Assembly (NCBI GenBank): GCA_037178855.1
Contig: JASJZC010000006.1
Span: 9,156,501-9,220,500, forward strand
Length of the DNA: 64,000 nucleotides
Source: Oscheius sp. JU75
Taxonomy: Eukaryota > Nematoda > Chromadorea > Rhabditida > Rhabditidae
Direction: 5' to 3'
The notes under the pieces were generated by a model that was given only the letters and a program-made list of their open reading frames with translations, had not been told where the DNA came from and made no database searches. This document shows positions 11,380 through 24,200 of this stretch, in pieces. The position numbers were made by a program, and so were the translations under genes. Numbering within the stretch: the stretch's first letter is position 1; each line of letters begins with the position of its first letter.

Positions 11380-14300
11380 ATGCGTCTGCTTCTGTCATTG
11401 ACGGCTCTGGCCGTCGTGACACTTGCTGACACAACGGGAGCCCTCGACCGGGGTACTGCACTGACAGATTGAAAGAAAATTAAAGTTTAGTGCTACGATC
11501 ATGGGACGTGTCCAAGCCTGTCGAAGTGGTTGCTGCTCGCGGAAATGATTTTAAGTATACTATTCCATACGAGGACGACTTTATGATCTTGGCAACCCAG
11601 CCCTGTCTACCCGGATATACTGGCGACACTTGCACCAATCGTATGTTATGTCCTGTCTCATTGTCTCACTGTTCATTATGTACTCCCCTTCTATAGTGAA
11701 CTTTTCCATTTTCAGCGATCTGTACCTCGGAAAACACCAAAGTTCCGAATATCCCCGCCATTGGAGGGACGAGTGCTGATGTTGATGCCGCCATTCTCTC
11801 AAACTGTAATCAGAGTTATGCTCTATTGATTGATGAGACCATGTCGAATGTGCGGATCAAGTTAGCGTCGGATCTCCTCGTAAATCCTCGCTTCGAGCTA
11901 CAGGACTGGAATGGTTAGAAAACAGTTTAGTGGGAGTGGAGATATTTTCAGGAAACACTGTCCAAGAAGACGACATCTGGAAGCAAACACCCCAGCTCAT
12001 CGATGTATTTTTAATACTTTGAGACGAGGTATTTGGAATTACAGGTGATCTACTACTATCTCTCTCCCGGAATCTACACAGTAGTTCCGGCAGCCGATGC
12101 TCCCGTCAGCTGTTATCTCCAGGTTGCAGCACACACAACCATGACTGTAGTTGGAGGTTTTATATCTGGAGATCGGACCTACTCTGAAAGGTTTACAACC
12201 ATGAAAGTGAAGCGAAGTTCTGTGATTTTAAGAAGCGATCAACCTTCGACTGTTGTCTACACAGGAACGAGATCATCTGTGGTTGTTCATGCTAACAATA
12301 ATCGCAGTCCGGGAGCCCTTAAGACTATCAAGTTCATGGGAACTCAGAATGTGAGAAATTCGTTCTGTTGAGCGCGAGCCGTCTTCAAAAAAGTGTGTGT
12401 GCCTCGCAGACCGTGCGAAGGGCGCGCAGTAGAGACTCTGTGAGATGGTGATGTTGAGACACAGGGGGTAGAAATGATACCATTTTTAACGAAATCATGT
12501 TTGTAAATAACCAAAGTTCAGACCTATTATCCGCCAAACGACCTCCGTGTTCGCTACCAGTGCGGCTACGAATATATTTGGTGGGGATTCGAATGCTCTG
12601 TCCTCGGTGACCATTACTTCCAGGTCTGTACATACGAGAATTTCTACAAGGCTTTTTTTAGGTAGAAGGAGTGACCCATGCCGGTTACGGATTCCGTAGA
12701 ATTGTGACCTTCGACTGTCTTAACGACTACACCAATGCTACCACCCCGGCCACCACACCAGCAACTAACCCAAAAGTTTGTCACAATGGTGGAATGCGAG
12801 TTAACAATCTGGACGGCAGCTCTTATTGTTACTGTCTTGGGCTCTGGACCGGCAATGATTGCTCGAAGATTCTGTGTCTGAACGGTGGAACTCAGAATGC
12901 TGACAATGCTTGTCAATGTCTCGACGGATTCAACGGTTTTCACTGTGAGCAGGTCATTTGCATGGACATTTCTGGTATCGGATTCACGCCTGACCAGCCC
13001 ACCTTGACTTTTGTAATTCGTGGAAGACAGCAGATGAACTCGGTCATCTCGCAAGTCCAACAGGCTGTCACCGCCTATCTGTCCAACATGCAGTTCGATC
13101 CAAACTACTTTAGTGACTTTATCCTTGTCATGTTCAATAACAACCGTAAATTTTTTGTCTGTAGCAAACACAGTCTGCTTAGAACCCATCATGGACGGCC
13201 GATACAACGATATTCAGGATCTTGTCAAGGACATCTCTTTATTTGCAAAAAATTTTACCACTGATGGCGACTGCACGGATAGTGTCTTCTCGGCGATCAA
13301 GTGAACTTTTGTAAAACTTTAGATTAAGAGGCTGTATGAGCAGGGTAATCATAATTATTTGCAGTAAAGCTCTGGATCGGTACCCGCACAACAATTCCCC
13401 GATGTATGTCTTCACGGACGCTCCACCTTCTGACAGTGCCATGATCGAGACAATCATTCATCAACTCTCTTACTTTCGTGTCCCGATCAACATTGTCTAC
13501 ACCCCGACCTCTCCTGTCACCTGCCCCACTAAAGTCGACGATCCAAACTTCTGGGAAATGGACAACCTGGCCAAGAAGAGCATGGGGGCCGTTTTCAGTC
13601 TCCACGACCAGGCCAATGTCTTCAATTTTACCTATGACCATCTCTGGTCGACCGGATATCGCTCACAGCTGATGCTTTCTAACGATGACGATGTGAGTTT
13701 GGGGCATTGACTAAATAAACCAAGTTTTAGACCTGCGCCGGACAGAACCCCTACCAGGCTGTTGCCATTGAAAGCCTCGTGGATTCTCTTACTATCGTCG
13801 CCACTGGATCCAACCTGTCTCTCAACCTGACAGCTCCAGAAACTAACATTGCTCCAATTTCTGTTGATCCCTACTACTCGGACGGTGTCAACTATATCTG
13901 GTCGTTCAACAGAGTCACCACTGGAACCTGGCTGATCAATATCAACAGTGCCTCATCCAACGGCCCCTGTTACTACAAGGTCTACCAAAAGTCCTTCCAC
14001 GGCTCCAAGAATGTTCAATACGACATGTTCTGGGCGTTCACGGAAGCTATTGACAGTGACGGACCTACACCGCAGCCACTCTTCGGATTCGATCAGGGCA
14101 TCTCCGTCCATCTTAACAACTATCCAAATTTCATCCCGCCACAGTACGTTCAGTCAGCGTTGAACATCTATGCGACGAGAAATGGGAAACAGGTTGAGCT
14201 GTATGCCTCGAACGGGGTTTGGAGAGACGGTTGCAGCTTTAACTTCTACTTCCCTGGTCAGTTTGGATATTGGACTTGGTCAGCCTCAATTTTTAGGATT

Positions 14301-17300
14301 CTCCTGCCCTGTAGCTGATGAGACCCTCTACTTCAACTTCTACGCCCGAGACGAACTGGGTCTGCCGATTCAGAGAGCTGGAGTCATGAACTGTATGGTA
14401 TATAGTCCAACATTGTTTCCTCCTAACGGATGCCTCAATGGTGGAGTACCCAACTCGGATAACAGTACATGTTACTGTCCGATGGGCTTCTCTGGGGCTC
14501 ATTGCGAGAAACTCGTAAGTTCTAATGCGAGACCCTAATTTTAAAAATTGTAGACCTGCTTCAATGGAGGTACCCCGATAGCCAACTCAACCCAGTGCAG
14601 ATGCTCGAACTCTTGGACTGGACCCTTCTGCGAGATTGCTAAGTGCATTGAGCGCGGTCCTGACCCGGAAATTCTGATGGGATCTGTGGACATGGTCTTT
14701 GCGGTGGAGCTGACCCTGACTGGACAGGCCCAGATCGCCTACTTGAACAAGAACTTTGCCGAACTGATTCGCGACATCAACAGTCAGAGCAGGACCTGGA
14801 TCCGGAACTTTGTCATCGTCGGATTCAACTCCACCTGGGGAGATGTCATGCATGTGACGCCTGCTGGTAATCCTGAGGGTATCATTCATGCCATGGAACA
14901 GATTGCCAGCAAGGACTACACTGACAATGCTTGTACCGTTCAGGTATTTGATCGTCATGCAGTAAAAATGTACAAATTTAGTTGTACCGAGCCCTCAACA
15001 GAGCTGTGATCAGAGGAACCACACCACCTGGATCCTTCATCGAAATCTTCACCGTCACACCGGCTGATCAGTCAGCAAATGGCGGCTGGTCTGAGATGTA
15101 CGAGAACATGAGAACTCTCTATCTGAATGTCTACGGCTTCCTGAACATTAAGAACCCGTCCGCTAGCAATCCCACGGGACTTGCATGCAACTCCACTTAC
15201 GTAAGCTTGTATACTTTAAAATATAAAAAAACGCAGAATGACTACCAACTTCTGTTCGATTTGGCTGGAGGAAGCGCTGGAAAGGTCTATCCCACTCAGG
15301 CCGCCATGATTCAAGACGTAATAACTATTTGTATTGTTTTAACAAATTGAATATTTTTAGATCGTCAAAGTAATTCCTCTGCAGTACATGTCTTCAATGG
15401 TCTACGGTCAAGTCAAAACAGATTGCACTGAACCCATGCAGGTACTTTAATTCATCTTCAATTGTTTCGTACTGGCTTATTTTGAAAACTCGCTTAATTT
15501 CCCCGCGCTTATCAGGGTCTCATCACGACTCTGTTCCTGGTGGTCCCCGTCGCGATTATGCGCAGCACACTGCCGGCAGCTTTTCTATTTAGGCTTAAGT
15601 TTTGAATTTGTTCTGCCCTTCTGCTCATTTTTTCTGTATTTTATTTACATTTAAAAAAATTCTAGTTTCTTGCGCTTAAAATTAATATCTTAAGCTGCAC
15701 TGGGTTTTAATCATTCCGCACAAATTTTCTTTCCAGGTCTACTTCCCGATTGATGCCTACACCCAAACAATCTTGCTTTCTGTTGTCGGAAACAACACCA
15801 AGATCAATATTTACGATGCTCAGAATCGGTCGGTCGAATACTTCCAATTCCACCACGACACCGTCTCTCTTTGGGACCTCTACGAGATCAGAAAACGTTT
15901 GTAATTTTCAACTCACTGTTCAAAACAATTTCAGCTTGCGACACGGACTGGGTCGAGGTCGGACAGTACTGCACCTTCTTCAGTGAGCAGCCAAAGTCTT
16001 ACGACGATGCTCACGTGTTCTGCTCGCAGGCTGGTGGCTTCGTCGTCGACGATTTGACCCCGGACAAGCATAGATTCTTGAGCGAGAACGCAAACTCGAA
16101 GAAGTTCTGGATCGGACTGTCGAATATGAATAACAGCGGCTATGTCTGGGACCGTGGATACAACTACACTCAGAATCTGAACCAGACTAATGTGTACTGG
16201 GTAGGCGGTCAGACACCCACCTACGACTCGGGCAAGCAATGTGTCTTCTTCAACAGCTCTGCGCAAGATCAATACACTTGGACACCGGATGACTGTGCCA
16301 CCCAGAGACCATTTATCTGTCAGAAGCATCGCTACGACGCTGACAGTCCGCCAACTGATCTGAACTCGAGTAAGCTGTAGTTTCTCTCCAGTAAAACTTT
16401 TTTTAGACCATCTATCGGCTGGAATGTGGTATGTTAACATCACGACCAATGCCCCGCCTGGAATCAGTGGTGTTGCCGGCTGCTATGCTGAGGTACTGAA
16501 TTTGGTTAAAGCAACATAGATTGATTTAGGTGAGAATCCAATCGAAGCTGATGATCTACACCGGATTCGTCACCAATCCGGCCATGGACTTCCCCGCCAA
16601 CGACCCCATCAACGTTTATACCATTTTTTTTCTAACTAAGGCTAGTTCAGAACTCTCCCGAAAACCAGATTATCGCTTACATTCACAGCGAAGATCACGA
16701 TAACAGAGCCCCAATTCTGAAGTATGCCACCCTCTGGGATGCCTACAATGGAAGCTTCTACAATGCTATGCAGTACCAATACAGAGTCGGATGTTCGTTC
16801 TCCTGGATCTCGCAGACGTTCCCTTGTCCCAATGCCAACAGCCCAATGAACGAGTTTGGAATTGCTGTGAGTTTCAGATATGGTGTTGCTACATGAAATT
16901 TGCAGCACATTGGAGAAGACGAGTTCGGAAATATGTTCCAGCGTATTACTTTGGTATAAGGATTTTATTTTAGATCGTAGAAAGTTTTTTTAGGCACACT
17001 GCACATCACCTGTGCTGACTTGTGGAAATGGAGGATACCGCTACAATGGGTAAGAGCAACTATAGTTTTAACTTAGAGTGCTTCCAGAACCTGTGTGTGC
17101 GACGAATACTGGACCGGACTGTTCTGCACTATTCCGATCTGCGTGAATGGTGGAACGCTCAGTAGAAACGATCAGTTCTGTGAATGTCCACCAGGCTACG
17201 CTGGTCCGAACTGTCAGTTCGACGAGTGCCGTCGCGCCGTTCCCGTCGACTTCTCCCCATACAATAGAACTCTTATTCTAGTCCTTGAGGCCACAGTTCA

Positions 17301-20300
17301 GAACAAGCCAGCTTTCACCGAGGTGGGAGCATCTCATTTCGCAGTATAAGATGTCGTTTAGTTGGCCAACAACATGGCAGCCATAATTATCAATGCCAGC
17401 CCAGGGTGGTTCAGGAACTACGCTCTCATCACTTTTGATTGTAGGTTGATGCCAAAATTTATCAGAGCTTTGTTAAGCCAGGGGAGTGGTATACGATGCA
17501 TACACATACACCAGTCCACAGTCCTTCCAAACGGCCATTGCTATCCAGCAAAACATCATTTCGGACCCCGGAGCTTGTCAATATAACCTGTTTGCGTAAG
17601 TTTCAGATATGTTTCGGAGCGCGGGAACCGAACCGATTGTCCGTTTATCCGATTGTGATACGTAAAGCCAAGACTTTAACCGACTACGCTATAGTCTATT
17701 TTCAACGAAGAGCGGCAGCTGGTCTCGTCACGAAAACCCCCAAAAAGCTGTATTTCGCTATTCTAGCCCGAGGCGTTTCTACTATGATTTGAGCTCGCCA
17801 TCGAAGTCTGCGCCCTTGAAAACCTACATGAGAACTAATTCAAGGAAAAAACTGGTACATATCGCTGATGCCGTAAAACCCCTATTAGAAGCACAGGGTT
17901 TCGTAAGAAAATACGTACTTTCATGTTTTTCGGGTCGAGAGTACGGCTCTTTCTGACATTTTAATGTTCTGCGAAGTTGTAGAGCAGCTCAAGAGCTACA
18001 GCTTCGCAATACATTGAAAAAAAACAGAAAATGCCGTATTCGGCCCGAAAAACGTGAATGCGCAATTGCGTATTACTTTACTTGCTTTTCTAATAAAGGC
18101 TTTACGGTATTAAAAAAACATGTTGGCTAAGTTTTACTTTTCATGTTTCGAGTTTTTTCAACGTTTTTATTCTACTTTTTTTTCCTCAAATATGTTGTCA
18201 AGTAGGTCTTCTCGGTAGTAGAATTAGAAAACAACGTCAAAACAAGAAAAAAAAAACTCATGCAAACAGGCAAAAATTACCAAAAAAGCAAATTTCCCCT
18301 CTTCGTGCTTTTCATTTGGAAAACGTAGCGCGAAAGCAGTTAGTCCTTTAAAACTTTAAAATTCGTTTGAACTAGATTATATCAGACAACGACTGATCCA
18401 TTATCTTTTAGAATCCTGAAACAGGCTCTCATGCAAGTAGACATGATCGTCACCCCTAACTCGCAAGTCCTCATGATCACTTCTTCGACAGCTGCCGACT
18501 CTGCGACCAGAACAGAAACCATTGAGAGGCTCAGCAATGAAGAAGCCAGCGTATGTTACCTTACCTGCACAAAGAACCCGTAACACATGTCAGCTCTAAT
18601 CTGGGACAACACTTTTTGTGTCAACTGTCATTCCAGATAAGAGTAGACAAGACAAGTCAGAAGAGAGTCAAACAGTTCTGAAAGAGCAAAGAGTCGCTCC
18701 GCCGACTGGTAGTTTAGTCAATATAAAATTTAAAAATTGCAGCTGCATTGGCTGTACATGTCAAACGACAACTGTGGAGGAGCTGTTCCCAGCGACGACT
18801 CAGTCCCTCACCTGGTTAAGCTGGCCTACGCCTCCAATGGAAACACAGCCTTTGTCAAAGGCAACAATCTCACTGATGTTATCTTTTTCTTTGAATTCTA
18901 CTCAAACAGTTTTTAGTTCCTCACACCTTACTGGGCCTCCCGCTTAAATGCCCAGATCCTGGACAATCCCACAGCTAATCCCTCGAACGGCGCGGCTCCT
19001 CTGACATGTCCTTCAGGATCATGGCTCGTCGAGGTTGACATGAGCACCACCTCAATCTTCATCACTGCTAATTCCGCTATTGGAACTGTTGGAGTGATAG
19101 CTCCTAACGGAGGTAGCCGAAAATTATTAATAATACACCAAGGTCAGATTCGATCAACCCTGTTACTCTCTTCAATGGTGCCGAACAGACTCAGCTCTAC
19201 AGAATCGATACCATGGGCAGCTCCGGCATCTACAAAATTGCTGTAAGCTCTCTTCGATATGCAACCTATAAAAAATCATAGCTCTCTTCCCCGGGAATGT
19301 GCTTCCTCTCAGTCTGGGGATTCGGAAGTATGGGAGTCTACACTCGCTTTGCCCCCACCTCCGCCACCGATCCAACTGCGGCTCACCTCGATGGAACTGC
19401 TACTTCTCCTTCTGCTAATGGTAACATTTTCCTTGAAACCCAACTGTCTCTTTCCAGTCAACTCCGTGGCAATGTTCCACATGGATGGTGGTATCCTGCA
19501 GTACTTGGAAGTTTTCGACGTCAGCACGCAAACGGTTTTGAGGTTAATCTGCTTATTTAAATCGTGTTCAGACAATTCTCCGATCGGAGCTCTACCGAAG
19601 AACGTCTTGTTCCTTCGAATACTACTCGGACCCATTCACCTGTCAAATGGACATTATCACTCTGTACATATATGGAATGGACGAGAGCTACCAGCCGTTC
19701 AGACGCCAGCAGATGAGCTTCTGTCTCAATGGAACTCTTTCAAGTTAGACTCCTTTCTGGTACTCTAACAATCCCACGATTTCAGCTGCATCCCCTGTCA
19801 CCTTTAGCTCCACTCAGTCTCTTGGAACTACTCCCACTACTGCGCCGGGCACAGTACCTAGTGGCGGAACAAGTGGTCCCACAACGACCATGGGCTCGAC
19901 TACTACTTCCTTCGGATACCTCAACTTGGTATTTGACGTCGTCTTCCTTATTGATGTGAGCAATTCGGCCAACTCCACCTATGATACTGTAAGTTCTAAA
20001 GAACACTTGTTGAAAAACATTCCGTTTAGATGTCCCATTTCATCACAAATCTGATGGCTGGATACACTGTTTCTCAAGTATGTTTTAATTATCGCTGCTG
20101 TTCAAATATGGTTTCAGAATAACGTTCGAGTAGCTATAATTCCTGTTCATGGAAAGAGCAACCCGTTTACATTCGCCTATGCCACGTTGAGGACCATAAC
20201 CTCTAACAACATGTTGACACAATACCTTTCCGAAACGAAGACCTACTATAACGATTTCACCGATGCTGGACAGAGTCTTCAGTCAGCCCTTAAGGTGGCT

Positions 20301-20660
20301 ATCGATCCGGACTTCATCCGGCAAGGCTACCGCGCAGAACAGCCCAACCATCTCCTCGTCTACGTTACCTCCACCAGCACGTAAGTTAATATTAAAAATA
20401 ATTCACTATTTAATTTTAGATTCACTGACGGTCCATCAACGGCCAGCATTCTTAGCGCGAACAATTATGGAATCATAACTGTCGGCTACGGAGCTGGTCT
20501 TGATAAGGGTGCTCTCCAAGGAATTTCTGGAGGTTCTGCTTGTACTTTCACTGCTGCAACTGCTGCAGACCTCCAGTCTCAGATTGCCAGCATCAAAAAA
20601 TTGATCTGGAGTGCCAACTTCAACGGTGGAGCCTATTGTGGTAACATGCCGGCTAATTAA
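11380..20660 (+). CDS. Gene A: large secreted EGF / VWA / C-type lectin protein (IRG-7-like)
   Basis: Secreted multidomain protein with about 30 small exons. It starts with signal peptide MRLLLSLTALAVVTLADTTG (exon 11380-11452). Order: N-terminal half-EGF (CLPGYTGDTC) and beta-rich domain (to 12720); two EGF-like repeats (12778-12955, CHNGG and CLNGG); a VWA-like fold without a metal site (12956-13692); a beta region ending in FNFYFP; two more EGFs (14428-14640); a second VWA-like fold (14641-15420); a C-type lectin domain (about 15935-16350; FWIGL and CVFF present, but no EPN/QPD, and WTPDDC instead of WND, so calcium-dependent sugar binding is doubtful); a CUB-like region (16410-16990); EGF (17010-17220); a third VWA-like fold; a Ser/Thr linker (19790-19910); and a final VWA with DxSxS kept (DVSNS). 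From memory the mix resembles C. elegans IRG-7, an intestinal immunity protein. Odd: near 13145-13164 the frame needs either a 20-nt intron or a 1-base slip in a T6 run. Poly(A) signal at 20674. Confidence 0.82.
17617..17694 (-). repeat. tRNA-like sequence in an intron of gene A
   Basis: On the minus strand TAGCGTAGTCGGTTAAAG resembles box A and GGTTCGGTTCC resembles box B. The acceptor stem does not pair. It lies 22 bases after the donor of the intron 17595-18410, and the equivalent intron of gene C carries the same sequence (31699-31764). Probably a tRNA-derived repeat present before A and C duplicated. Confidence 0.5.
17871..18107 (-). repeat. Palindromic repeat, long copy P5
   Basis: Core arms 17965-17982 and 17996-18013 surround a 13-nt loop (17983-17995). 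Here the inverted symmetry extends much further: CCGTAAAACCCCTATTAGAA at the left end mirrors TTCTAATAAAGGCTTTACGG at the right end, so the whole element is about 237 bp. The loop is the reverse complement of the loop in P6, so by loop orientation this is the only minus-strand copy. Intron of gene A. Confidence 0.7.
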
Positions 20661-20724
20661 GGATACGAGAAAGAATAAAGAGATTATTGTGTCTAAATGT
20701 GATATAAAAGTAGCCTGCACGTTG

Positions 20725-21233
20725 GCAGAAATTTAAAGCCCGTATTGTCGCCCACGTACCATTTCGACATCTGACTTGTAGACAAATGCATCAGAGTGCA
20801 TCTCACTGGTTGAGCATCCGATGAGCTGCATCGAAACGGGCTCAACTTTTAGATTTTCATCCTTTACCTTCGGGGCGTGCACTTATCATTTCATCTATGG
20901 CTATGATGTGTCCTCACTTCAGCAGGGCGTTACCACCTCTTATCAGGCGTTAATGACTGCACATAAACATAAAACTATGCACTAGACATGCACAAAAATC
21001 ACACTCATAATTAAATTTAAGCAGTAGAAAACTTGTAAGACTAAATTAAAGTTCGGGAGGGCGAATAATGTGTGAGCTGAATTATTTTTACAGTAACCCA
21101 TGAAACTGCCAGAAATTGGGGTCATCTGCCCGAGACGGAGACAAATTTAATGGCCCGTAAAATCAGAAACTTTGAGATTAGAACAGACAGTGTCAAAGTC
21201 TTTTCTCTTCTCGTGAATCACACTCACTTTCAG
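20725..21233 (+). promoter_or_regulatory. Upstream region of gene B, duplicated upstream of gene C
   Basis: The stretch from GCCCACGTACCATTTCGACA to the start codon is matched by 30737-31238 before gene C, strongest in the last 300 bases. Conserved items: CTTATCA (20939-20945), the reverse complement of TGATAAG; an AT-rich stretch; and an acceptor CACTTTCAG ending exactly at the ATG (21233). Another CTTATCA is at 20882. These are GATA-factor type sites; intestinal use is inference. Confidence 0.45.
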
Positions 21234-24200
21234 ATGCGACTGTGGCTGCTGGCCGCTGTTGTGGCGGTGGCTGTATTCGCGGATCGACCGGAACAGGATG
21301 AGATCCTGAAGAGCGGTTTGTGATACTGTGCATCCTGGAACAGTCCTCTAAGATTTTCGTTGCAGAACCCATTAACATCACTATCATGAGACAAATTTAT
21401 ATACTCGACCGGTACTAGGTCGTATGTTTGGACTAAATACTCGAAACTGTTATTTGCAACATTGGGTTCCGCAGGAAAATATTTGTAGAACTGCGATTCT
21501 TTAATTTAAAGGCATGGTTCTTAACAACTGTTTCCAGTATTCCGAACATGGAACAATGGTCCGGTTCGGTACATTGATGACGAGCTGTTCCGTGAAGAGA
21601 GACAGGAAGAACCTCACACACGGAGCAAGAGATCTGTAATGAGTCAAGCAGCCACCATCAAGGTCGGGTTCGGATCCTGTCAGACTCCTGGCTATACCGG
21701 AGAAGGATGCATCCATCGTAGGCTGTCAAACTGCTTAACTATTGTTTATTCAGCAATCTGTCCTATTAACAACGAGAACATTCCGAAAAATGACGACACT
21801 GATGGACTGGTAACTGTTCTTTCATACCTGAACAATATGATTTAGGGCGAGACGATCGACAAGACTTATTTGGCGAACTGTACTCAGGAGTATCTGGTCT
21901 ACATCGATGACACGGTATGATTTAAATCTTATGAATACATTTTCCCAGATGTCCAGCATTCGGTTCGATCTTGAAAGTGAGAAGCCTCTAAACCCGTACA
22001 TGGTCATCATGAGCTCGGACGGCTCGGTTCTTTTCCCAGAATCAATCGAGAAGTCACCCTCCTCCTATCAACCATTCTGGTTCTACGTCGAACCTGGAGT
22101 CTACAAAGTGATTCCGTCCGCTGATCTCAATACGGATGCCTGTGTCATGACGATGAAGGTACAAAAGTTGAGGTTTACCAGATACAAGAAACTCAGGCCC
22201 GAACCATGCTGAACGTGGTAGGCGGATTTGTCTCCTACGGAGACGATCAGGCTCGAAACGATTTCCCCACCGGGTTTGCATACCAAGGAATGGAGGCGAC
22301 TGCCGTGTTCCATGGAAATAATCTTCGCAGTCCGGGTAGACTTATCTCGATGGCTATCACTGGAAATGACAATGTGAATCCGGTCATTTCGAAAAAGAGA
22401 CGCCTCTTTCAGAGTGTCTACAGGCCGAAACCACTGGAGACTCGATACAACTGCAGCTACGAGTTTTTCCGAGATGGATTCATCTGTAAGACCCTGGGAT
22501 CATATCTGTACCATGTGGACGGTATTACGTTCGAAGGCTACCAGTTCAGACGAACTTACGGGTTCATGTGTCTGCGTGAGTAGACTTGCACCTTATCTGG
22601 TACTGAAATGTTTAAGCGCCGCCGCCTACAACTCCACCGACTACAGTAACCACACCTGTACCCACTCCCCTAGCTGGTTGCAAGAACAACGGATTCCAAA
22701 TTAATCAGCCCGATGGAAACTTTACCTGTTTCTGTCAGGGACTCTGGCAGGGAGCCGACTGTGGTACCATTCTCTGTATGAACGGTGGAACCAGAAGAAC
22801 CGATAACACTTGTGCCTGCTCAACCGGCTTCCGGGGAAATCACTGCCAGGACGTATTCTGTTCTGATAACCAGGGATCCGATTTCGATGCGGATCATCCG
22901 ACATTGACTTTGATTATGAGATCTCGACAGTATCTGAACAACGTCAATCAGCAAGTAGGTTATCGTCTACCTTTTGCATCTGTCTCTGTCTCGCTATCCA
23001 ATAATCTCTTCCAGGTAGCTGACGCGGCAGCCAAACTCCATAACGACCTGCAGTTTGATCCGGACTACTTGGCCTACTTCATCCTTGTTCTATTCAACAA
23101 CGACCAAATCATCCATAACCGGCGCTACACCGTCTTTTCTGATTTTTACGATGACATCGTAAACATTGGTGCCAATTCCACTTCCACTGACGGTGGCTGT
23201 TACGATTCTGTCTTCAATGCAGTATCGTAAGTTAAACTCTTGTTCCTTTACAAAAGGGCATCAATAGATCGGCCCTTGTCCAGCAACTCACCTACAAGTC
23301 CCCCATCTACATTGTAACAGATGTTCCTCCAAAAGATGTGGACGTCGGAGATACTGTCTTGCAGCTGGACAGCTTTTGGAGAGCACCACTCAACTTCATC
23401 TACGTTCAGCCCGAAACTCAATGCCTGGTGAACCTCGAAGATTCTGGGTATAGAAAAATGGACGACATCGCGAAGAAGTCCAGTGGACAGACTTTCTATC
23501 TCCGAAACACTACCTCGACATATGACGTGAGAGCTCCCAGCTCCTTGTTATAGAAAATTTCAGTTTGTCAACAACCACATGCAAATGACTATCTACCGTA
23601 GTCACTTGATGCTGAGCAATGACGTCGAGATCTGCAATCTCCAAAACGCGTACCAGGCTGTCACGATTGATGGCACGATCCAGCAGGTTACTGTCGTGGC
23701 TACGGGAGAAAATCTCCAACTGGTGGTTACCATGCCCCACGGAGACCCCTTTACCAGAGCTGAACTAGTCTACAGCGATAACGGGAACTTCATCTGGCTC
23801 ATCAACGGTCTGCAAACCGGCCTCTGGACGTTTAATGTCATGACTTCGAGCCAGGGAAGCGGCTGCAATTTCAGAATCTTCCAGAAGGACTACAACAATC
23901 TGGGTTGGTTAAATAGACAGACTAAAAGACAATGACAATGGCACTTATAAGACCTAGCTTCAGCTGGAACCCAAAATCCATCCTACGGATCACTCTTCTG
24001 GGCGTTCACACCTGCCATTGATATGAACAGCAATCTGACGCAGCCGTAAGTTGGCCCCTAACACCAGAGAAACAATTATTAGGGTCTATAATTCCGACAC
24101 TAGAATTGTGATGAAGTTGACCAATTATCCGCCCGTCTTACCCCAGTATGTGACAGCGGGACTGAACATTTACGCGAGCCGTGGCGGAAGGCAGGTTGAA

